From positions 1 to 45,419 of the forward strand of contig JAYWHK010000292.1 of assembly GCA_043777755.1 (NCBI GenBank): a stretch of 45,419 nucleotides of DNA, in the 5' to 3' direction. The notes beneath the pieces were generated by a model, which was not told the DNA's origin, made no database searches, and worked only from the letters and a program-made list of their open reading frames with translations. Shown piece after piece: positions 1-7,900 of this stretch. The DNA is from CANHEE01 sp043777755. GTDB taxonomy: Bacteria > Bacteroidota > Bacteroidia > Chitinophagales > Saprospiraceae. Made by a program: the position numbers and the translations under genes. The first letter of the stretch is position 1, and each line of letters opens with the position of its first letter.

Positions 1-55
1 TTCTTAGAGAGAACCTACGGGCGAGATTCCACGTGCTTTCGCACTCTGAATGACA
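1..55. repeat. Possible fragment of a dispersed palindromic repeat at the window edge
   Basis: No gene is visible here. Read on the minus strand, the segment starts gtcattcagagtgcgaaagc and continues into a run resembling the 'GTCATTCnGAG...GGAATCTC' interspersed repeats common between Bacteroidota genes. It contains a small hairpin (gtgc/gcac arms, about positions 33-44). The repeat assignment rests on remembered resemblance, and the left end is cut off by the window. Confidence 0.3.
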
Positions 56-180
56 AAAAAGAGTAGATTTTCATTAGTTTTCTATTGTCATTGATTATCA
101 ACCCAATATTCGCATTGATTTACAATATTTTATAGTATTTTAAAGTGGCGATTATTTTAGTCGAAGTACTTATATCACTT

Positions 181-603
181 ATGGCAGGAGAAAAAGATTT
201 AGCAATACTTTTGAAAACAATGAAGCCCGAACATCAAGAAGGCGATTATGTTTTCTGTACACTTTCGGATTTATCTGTTTTAAAAAACGATGAAATTTTT
301 CTAATTTTTAAAGAAAAAGAAGGAATTACAGTCATTGTCAAGCAAGAAATCGCTGACAAACACCAAATTCCTTATTCTTTTGTAGCGGCTTGGATAACCT
401 TGACGGTTCATTCAGCGTTAGAAGCTGTTGGACTGACCGCTGCCTTTTCAAAAGCCTTAGCTGACAATGGAATTGGTTGTAATGTCGTCGCAGCGTTTTA
501 CCACGACCATATTTTTGTAGCCAAAGATGATTTGGAAAAAGCAATGGCGGCACTCTCAAACATCGCTACTTTTGAATCATACACAACGGATATTGGTTAT
601 TAG
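181..603 (+). CDS. ACT domain-containing protein (DUF2241/ACT_3-like)
   Basis: A small soluble protein of 140 residues. It matches the pattern of the stand-alone ACT_3/ACT_7 family: an N-terminal 'LLKTMKPEHQEGDYVFCTL' segment, a central strand-helix unit containing 'TLTVHSALEAVGLTAAFS', and a C-terminal 'GIGCNVVAAFYHDHIFV' segment. In this family ACT modules are assumed to bind amino acids or similar ligands, but the ligand is unknown. The reading frame is open upstream to a GTG at 145. ATG 181 is preferred because the family normally begins just before the 'LxxLLxxMxP' segment and the extra 12 residues are hydrophobic and unlike it. The last codons (from about 581) recur at 12725-12775, so the 3' end lies in a duplicated sequence. 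Function in this organism is not known. Confidence 0.8.
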   Translation: MAGEKDLAILLKTMKPEHQEGDYVFCTLSDLSVLKNDEIFLIFKEKEGITVIVKQEIADKHQIPYSFVAAWITLTVHSALEAVGLTAAFSKALADNGIGCNVVAAFYHDHIFVAKDDLEKAMAALSNIATFESYTTDIGY

Positions 604-623
604 ATATTAAAGATATTGCAAAC

Positions 624-896
624 GCTGGCTCTAAGTTTGTCTTCAATAAAACACAAAACTACCGCCTCTCGCTTGGCTCGATGCCTTCGGTCATAATCGA
701 GCTATTCTGTTTGGTCGTCTCTGCTACCGCCTGTTGCGGCACAGGAAAGCGTAAGCATACCGAACTGCAACAAAGATAAGATTTTCTTTTAAAAAACAAA
801 CTATACACCAGTGGCGCACCCATGGAGAAAAGGCACACCTTTTCTCGTATTTCGTATATTTGCGTAGAGCGAGAAAAGGCGTGCCTTTTCTCTACG
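624..896. repeat. Long imperfect direct repeat, copy A
   Basis: Starts gctggctctaagtttgtctt and ends at tctacg. It matches copy B (1637-1883) in the same orientation, with substitutions and small gaps. Shared blocks include caataaaacacaa-actaccgc, agcgtaagcatacc, gcaacaaagataagatt and the terminal pair of short palindromes of the type gagaaaaggc...gccttttctc. The two copies flank the orphan ORF at 1158-1589. No coding potential is evident. It could be a miniature element or a decayed IS end; no transposase is present. Confidence 0.7.
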
Positions 897-921
897 TGAT
901 GTATTTTTATTTTTCTTTCAA

Positions 922-967
922 AAAAACAAACCGCTATACCTATGGAGAGATATAGCGTTTATTTTTT
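922..967 (+). terminator. Terminator-like hairpin downstream of the ACT gene
   Basis: Arms cgctata (932-938) and tatagcg (951-957) extend with A/T pairs on both sides and are followed by a T-rich run. This is a plausible intrinsic terminator for plus-strand transcription. It lies over 300 bases beyond the ACT stop codon, so which transcript it ends is uncertain. Confidence 0.45.
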
Positions 968-1157
968 GATGACAATGCTGTGCCGCTTCGCTATCCTGTG
1001 CCGCAATAGGCGATAGTTAAAAACATTCATACAGAAGAACGTGATTAGAAATCACGTCCAGTGAATAGTTTAGTTTTAGTTTTTCAACTTTTACACACTA
1101 TGCGCCAGCGGACGGTATTTGTCAAATCCCGTAATAACTTTTTAAGAACCATAACAT

Positions 1158-1589
1158 TTATTTAAATCGATGCATACCATAGACAAATTCGCTATTTTCT
1201 CCATGCATAATTTCAAAATTACCTTCAATAATCTCATCACAATAATTTTCTAAAATAGTAAAAAAAGAATAAAAACCACCTTCTGTTGTGTTGTCTAATT
1301 TGTACATTACTTTTACATCATCTTCATTCATAAATTGGTCATATTTTTTCCATTTATCACCTAAAATTTGTTGTGCGATGTTAAACATATAATAAACCCT
1401 ATTAGAATTTTTATCTCTTATAATAAAACCTGCTTCATCACCTCTTTCAGAGGTGTATGTTTCTATAATTATTTTATCATTTCCAAAATCCAGATGATAA
1501 TTATCTTGATTATAAACTACAAAATGATTTTTATTAAGTATTTTTTGAATTTTTTTGTGCGTTTCAATAGAAAAATTTTTAATTTTCAT
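1158..1589 (-). CDS. Hypothetical 143-residue protein, orphan between direct repeats
   Basis: I do not recognise the family. The protein is soluble and mixed in charge, with no signal peptide or membrane segment. It starts 'MKIKNFSIETHKKIQKIL' and is rich in aromatic and acidic residues in its second half ('DNTTEGGFYSFFTILENYCD'). The size and composition resemble small immunity-type or SMI1/KNR4-like accessory proteins, but no diagnostic motif is visible, so this is only a resemblance. It is alone on its strand, is AT-richer than its neighbours, and sits between repeat copies A and B. That arrangement fits a gene carried by a small mobile cassette. The start ATG at 1589 follows an AT-rich leader. 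I believe it is a real gene because of its length and normal codon use. Confidence 0.6.
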   Translation of the reverse strand: MKIKNFSIETHKKIQKILNKNHFVVYNQDNYHLDFGNDKIIIETYTSERGDEAGFIIRDKNSNRVYYMFNIAQQILGDKWKKYDQFMNEDDVKVMYKLDNTTEGGFYSFFTILENYCDEIIEGNFEIMHGENSEFVYGMHRFK

Positions 1590-1636
1590 AATACTTACTT
1601 TTTATATAATTTAACAATATTACGATCAGTTTCCCC

Positions 1637-1883
1637 GCTGGCTCTAAGTCTGTCCTCAATAAAACACAAGACTACCGCAGCTCGCTTGGTTCAATTTTTA
1701 ATCGAACTATCCTGTTTAGTCGTCTCTGACGTAGCGTAAGCATACCAAATCCTGCAACAAAGATAAGATTTTCTTTCAAAAAACAAACTATACCTCAGTG
1801 GCGCATACGTAGAGAAAAGGCGTGCCTTTTCTAGTGTTTCGTGTGTCTATGTAGTGCGAGAAAAGGCGTACCCTTTCTCTACG
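1637..1883. repeat. Long imperfect direct repeat, copy B
   Basis: Starts gctggctctaagtctgtcct and ends at ctctacg. It aligns with copy A (624-896) over nearly its whole length but lacks the tgttgcggcacagg block of copy A. The right end carries the same two short palindromes (gagaaaaggc...gccttttcta and gagaaaaggcgtaccctttctc). It abuts the terminator of the giant minus-strand gene. Confidence 0.7.
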
Positions 1884-1885
1884 GC

Positions 1886-1932
1886 AAAAAAATCCCGAAC
1901 CATTGTTTGCACAACGATTCGGGGATTTTTTT
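1886..1932 (-). terminator. Bidirectional terminator after the giant T9SS gene
   Basis: Arms aaaaaaatcccgaa (1886-1899) and ttcggggattttttt (1918-1932) form a strong stem, with inner complementarity from cattgtt/aacgat. A T tract lies on either strand. It sits 23 bases past the stop codon of the 1956-10265 gene, so it most likely ends that transcript. Confidence 0.75.
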
Positions 1933-1955
1933 AACTCAGAATAAAATTTAAAATT

Positions 1956-4900
1956 TTACTCTACCACAATCATCTTTTTTGTTAAATAGGATGTCGCAGT
2001 TTCTAAACGATAGTAGAAAACACCAGTTGTACCTAAATCGGCTTTACCAATGCTAACCTCATTGTAACCTTTTGCAAATTCCTTTTCTATCGTTTTGACC
2101 ACTTTTCCGCTTATGTCGCTGATAATTAATCTTGCATTTTCTGTAGTTGGCATATTGAAACTAATCAATGTTGCGTCTGTAAATGGATTCGGACGGTTTT
2201 GGAACAAGGTCATTTCCGCTGTTTGTGAATTGAACTTCAATGCTGCATTTGCTCCTTTTCCTTCCAAAACAACTTCTGTACGGATGTTGTTTCCAATTTG
2301 AATCGCTTTGCTCAATACGGTATTTTGTTTCGCTCTGAATGTGATTTCCATTGCGCCGTCTATTTGTGCAGTATTGATGATGCCATTTTCAATCAAAGTA
2401 GAGTTTTTGTCTAAATCAATCAATTCCAATGCTGAATCGTCAAAATTCAAGCTAAATTGGAAACCTTCTGTTCTATTGTTTTGAAGAATAACTTTGTATT
2501 CTTCGCCTATTTTTAATTTTTTATCTTCAATATCAAAATAAACAGTTTGGTCATAACGAGGTGCTGTTAAAGAAGAAGCGTTTCCGTTGATGTCACCAAT
2601 TTTGACTGCTGTAAAATCAGCAATTACATCTGTTTGAACATCTTTGAAATTGATTTCTTCCTTCATATTGCTGTCAAAAAATCTCCAAGATGTATTCTTT
2701 GAAAAATTAGATTGAATACCCAAAATCATTTTGCGCAATTCTACAATGTCAGCCGTTGAGATAGTTCCACTATTGTTCACATCAGCTGCCATTTGAGCAT
2801 ATTTTGAAGCGATTGGTTGCGTTCCTAAAATATGTTTGCTCATCAATACCAAGTCGAGCGTAGAAACGCCATTCAAAGGATTGCTGTTGTTTTCTGCCAA
2901 AATTTTGACATCAACACCTTTTTGAACAATAAATAAAGTACCACCTTGAGTCAATTTTTTGATACCTGGCAACTGACCATTGACGATTGCCGTCAAATCA
3001 GCTGATGCCAAAAATCCATTTTCTGTTTTTACGTTTGCACTGATTTTAGGCGCATTTACGGGACCTAAATTTGGAGAACAAATTGGAACATTTGGCACAT
3101 TCATGTTGTTGTTGATTTCAACGTAAGTTTCACAATAATCCCAATTTCCATAAGTATCTTTTACCCAAAGAGCCACTGTTTGAATACCTTTACAGTTGAA
3201 TATTGCTTGTGGTGTTACTTTTGTAGCATCGTAGCTTGCGTCTGCACCTGGGCTTGGAATTTGTACACCAAACGCTGCAATCGCACCACAATTGTCATAA
3301 CTTCCCGCATCAAAGGCTTTTGCATCAACCATTACCATACCTGTTGCCATCAATTCAACACTCAGTGCATTGTGACATATTGGTGTAGGTTTTTTCTTAT
3401 CAGCAATCGTTACAGCAACATCAGAAGAAGCCAAATTGCCACAATTGTCATTCGCAATATAACGAACTATATAATCACCAAAATCAGCTTGTGCAAATTC
3501 TCTGACAGTAGGGAAATTAGCTCCACTTACAATTAGTGCATTGTTCGATTTTTTTACAATTTGATAAGAGAAAGTTGGTGTACCCGTACAATCTGAACCA
3601 GAAGGCTTTTCAATTGTCATGACCACTTTACATTCTTTTCCAACTTCTCCAATCGTTATATTTCCAGCTGTAATACTCGGAGGTGTTACATCTATCACTT
3701 TAATAATTTGAACATATTCCATATAGCCATCAGTATCATAAGCATAACAAGATTCGCCAGCTTTGACAGCGTCCATTTCTGGTTTGCATGGCGCACCAAC
3801 AGCATAAACAGATGAACCATTCGGACGAAGTTCGTTGATATTGGTAAAAGTACGAGCTTGAACAGTACAAGCTCCGCCTGTTCTTCTTTCATCGCCACGA
3901 CCAGCTGCACCTGCGATGTTTGTCGCTAATGGCTGACACCAGTTTAGGATTTTCCAAGTACGAATAATTTTAAAACAAGCATCTGGAACAACTTTGAACA
4001 CTTCATCAGTGTATTCTACACCTACCAAAGGACAAGTCTTGCCTAAGGTTTTGATGTCTGGCGCACCCGACGTTGAAGGGTCAGAAGCATATTGTTTGTT
4101 GTCTTTACAAGTCAATGTTACATCTTCTGGGAAAGTTACAGTATATGCAGAGCGATTTTCAGAAATATAATTGACATTTGTACTTGCTTTTGTGCCGTTT
4201 TTATCGTCTGTTATTGTCCATTTGTGCGTAATTGTGCCGTTTCCACAATTGTCAATTGAGCCACTTTGCTCACGAGAAGGTGTTGCGCCACAATTGTCAT
4301 ACCAACCAGGATTTGTAGCATTTGGATAATCAATCAATGATTTTTTTGGTAAAATATAATTGTTTAACCAAGATGTTGCAGAGGGACCAGAACCACAGCA
4401 AACCGTGGTATCACGACCAAAAGCAACTGGTGCAATTTTATCTTCAACGACCACATTTACCATACAAACATTGGTATTTCCCCAACAGTCTTTTCCTTGT
4501 AATTGAACCATGACAGGTGCTGCGCAATCCGCTTGTGTGAATTGAATAGTTGTTGCAAAAGTGCCGCCCATACGAGCAACCAACAAGCTATTTACATCAA
4601 AACAACAATTGTCACTTGAACCATCGTCAAAAGTAACGGCATTTACTATCGCTTTGCAATCTTGGGTCAAATCAACTTTTGTATCTAAATCACAAACCAT
4701 TACTGGAGGTGTTTTGTCTTCAATCGTCATTGCCTGAGAACAAGTTGCTGTATTTCCACAAGCATCTGTTGCTGTATAAACGACCGTATAAGCACCAACC
4801 GAAACATTGTTTACAGTATTTACAGCCACAACATTGTTGCTTGCATCTAATACTCTTGCTGTTACTACAGGCGCAGTTGCAGAACAATCGTCTGTTGCTG

Positions 4901-7900
4901 TTGGTAGTTTTATGGTGTAATTATCAACATCGCATTTGTCGCCATTTGCAGCCAATGCCAATGTACCTGTTGGACAATTGTTAATCGTTGGAGCAACTTT
5001 ATCCAAAACAATAATTGTTTGTGTTGTCGTTGTATATGCACCGCTACAATTGTCAAATACTTTCCAAGTTCTTACAATGTCAAAACTATTGCCACACGTA
5101 TTTACTTTTTTATCATTAAAATCAACTGTAAATCCGCAATACGAACTGAACGAAGGATAAATTGGATTTCCAGCAATCGTTGGAACACCAGAAGTTGTAG
5201 TTGGAACAGTACCATTTACAACAACATTACAATTGCTATATGTTTTTGCAGTAGGTGGAAGAATATCTGCAAAAGTTCTTTTTCTAATATTAATTGTTAC
5301 AGCACAAGTAGAAGTATTTCCATAATTGTCAAAAGCCTTGATGTTGCGTGTAATAACTGCACTCAATGGATCGGCACAAGGTTTTGTATCTAAAACATCA
5401 GAATAAGTCGCAGAATACGGAGCGCATTTTTCCAAAATAGATACACTCAAAGCTGTTTGCAATGCGCTTGTCAATGTTTTTTCAACATTAAGAGAAATTG
5501 CCAACGCCGCTGTTTCATCACAGAATTTTTCGACAGGTGCAGCTGGACAAGTTAATTGTGGAGCTTGTTTGTCTTCTACCAATATTGTTCCCCAACAAGA
5601 GTTGCCATCAGGTGCTGTAACTTTGTAAGTCAATGTTTGACCAATCATTGTTGCGTTAATGACATTTCCAAGAGGATTTGAGCCGTTCATAATCATGGTT
5701 GTATAAGCACCAATACCACAAACCGCTGTATTTGCCAAAGCTGTACTTGCCGTAAATGGCATTGTACAATCATTTGCATTTGACAGTGAAATATCAATTT
5801 TATCTCTACAAACCAAGGTTGGATTCACTACACTGATTACTTTTGTCAAAGGCTGAATACAACCTGGATCTGACAAAGGTGGATTTTGACCAGTTGCAGT
5901 TGTATAAGCTGCTGCATCTTGAGTCAATTCAATTGTATGAGAACCAATGCCTAAAGTTGCTGGATTAAATGAAGTTGCTATAGTGCCATCTACTTTGAAA
6001 GTATTAACAACTGCTCCACCATTTTTTTCCGTAGCTGTCAAAGCAACTGCTGGCGAAGCAATATTATAACATTCATCTATGTTAAAAATAGGCGTTGGAT
6101 AATAACATTTGTTAGAAATAGTCATTTCCGACATTGGAATCACCATTCCTGCACCATCTACACGTTCTACTGTAATAGAATAACCCAAACTATCAACATG
6201 AACACCATTTAAAGTATAAACTGTTGTTGTTCCAGCTTTCAAAGTCAAAGGAGTATTGATTGCTACCAAATCTGTTGTTCCAAGTGCTGTTGGCGGTGCA
6301 GGTGCTGCCGAAGTATATAAACCACTAACCGATTTTACTCTAAAAATCATTCCCGCTGCTCCCATTGCTTCAACTATTTCACCAAATTGACCATTTTTGA
6401 TGGTCGTTGCATTGTTTTTACAAGAACAAGGGTCAGCGATTGAAGTTGCAACACTTGCATTACAATATGAACCATCTAAGATAGTTACTGTAGCTGTTTT
6501 ACTTGCTGAATTTCCACACGCATCTGTTGCTGTAAAAGTTACGATTTGATTTCCAATTTTTGAGCAATCAAAAGAATTTGGAGTAACAGAAAGCGTCAAT
6601 GCGCCAGCTGCTGTCACATTGTCTGTTGTTCCGTCATTGATGTCCGCAGGTGAAATGAAAACCAACGCATTTAATGAACGGGTAATATTTTTCACTACCA
6701 CTGTTGGAGCAGTCACATCAGAAGCTGTACTAATGACCAAACCACTCAATGTAGCAGTACAAGCTGGTGTATTACCGTCTGTTACTGTTACTGAATAAGT
6801 ACCAGGATTTAAGCTCGTTTGATTTTGTGCGCCAGCGACGATTCCACCACCACCTACAGTAGCCCAAGTATAAGTCAAGGTCGGCGTACCCGTCGTAATC
6901 AAATTAATTACACCTTTATCAGTACTACAAACAGGACTTGTAGAAGACGACAACATTACAGTTGGTTTTGCCTTTACTGTAACCACCACCGAAACTGCTG
7001 GGCTTTCACAACCAGAAGCATTTACTTCTGTAATCCAAATTGTCTGAGGTGAAGTCGCAGGAGTTGTATTAGGATTGTAAGAACCCGTATTTCCTGCCAA
7101 CAATGTTGCACCAGGTGTAGCTGGATTTGAGCTATAAAAATTATAAGCACTTGCCGCAAAAGGTTTTACAGTTCCGTCAATTGTGAAATTATCCACACGG
7201 AAAGTTCCACTTGCACCCGTACTACCCCAAGCATAGATTCTTACTTTTGACGCTGCATTAATGCCAACAGGACGAGTAAAACCTGTAAAAGTAAATGAAT
7301 TACAAGTTGATGCTGTAAAATAAACAGCTGTTGAACCCGCTTTTACGCCATCAATATAAATGGCAAAATTAGTAGGCCCTGTTGCAGAGCGTTGCATATC
7401 GAACTTTACACTCGTAATATCAAAACTATTTCCGCCCAAAGTATTGATAGGAAATTCAAAATATTTATTTTGCGCAACAGCACTTGCTTCATCACCAATA
7501 CCAGTTATCCAATTGTTCGCTGAATATGCCGCATTTCCTGTTGGAGAAGGGCAACCCGTGGGAAAACCATTGGCAACTACGCCCGAACCAACCGTCGCTG
7601 CTCCAACATTTACTGCTGCTGTATTGCTACTTGTACCCAATAAACTACTCATTGGAAAAGCCCAAGATAAACTTGCTGGTGATGTTACTGAAGCACCAGG
7701 AGAAGGCATTGAAATCAAAGTAGAAGCACCTTCACAAACTGTAATTGCAGCTGGTGCAGCTGGAGCTGCTGGATTCGGTACTATAGTATATGTTACTGTT
7801 GCTGTATTGAAACAAGTATTTGTTCCGTTTAATCTGTATTTAAAAGGACTCGTCGTTGCTGAAACTACGGCAGCGGCAGGAGTTGCTACTGCTGCATTTG

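Larger units (their letters stand above)
604..1157. other. Gene-free interval: direct repeat copy A, terminator-like hairpin, palindrome
   Basis: There is no convincing ORF. The interval contains repeat copy A (624-896), a terminator-like hairpin (922-967), a second occurrence of the tgtgccgc / cctgtgccgcaatagg words (about 980-1015) that also appear inside copy A, and a small palindrome with 8-nt arms acgtgatt/aatcacgt at 1039-1057. The rest is AT-rich and carries nothing recognised. Confidence 0.6.

Noticed and set aside
2700..2880. Cellulosome scaffold from the dockerin-like and cohesin-like segments
   Set aside because: Only one of each is present, in one protein with a T9SS tail and no glycoside hydrolases nearby. 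Such modules are common in Bacteroidota surface proteins.
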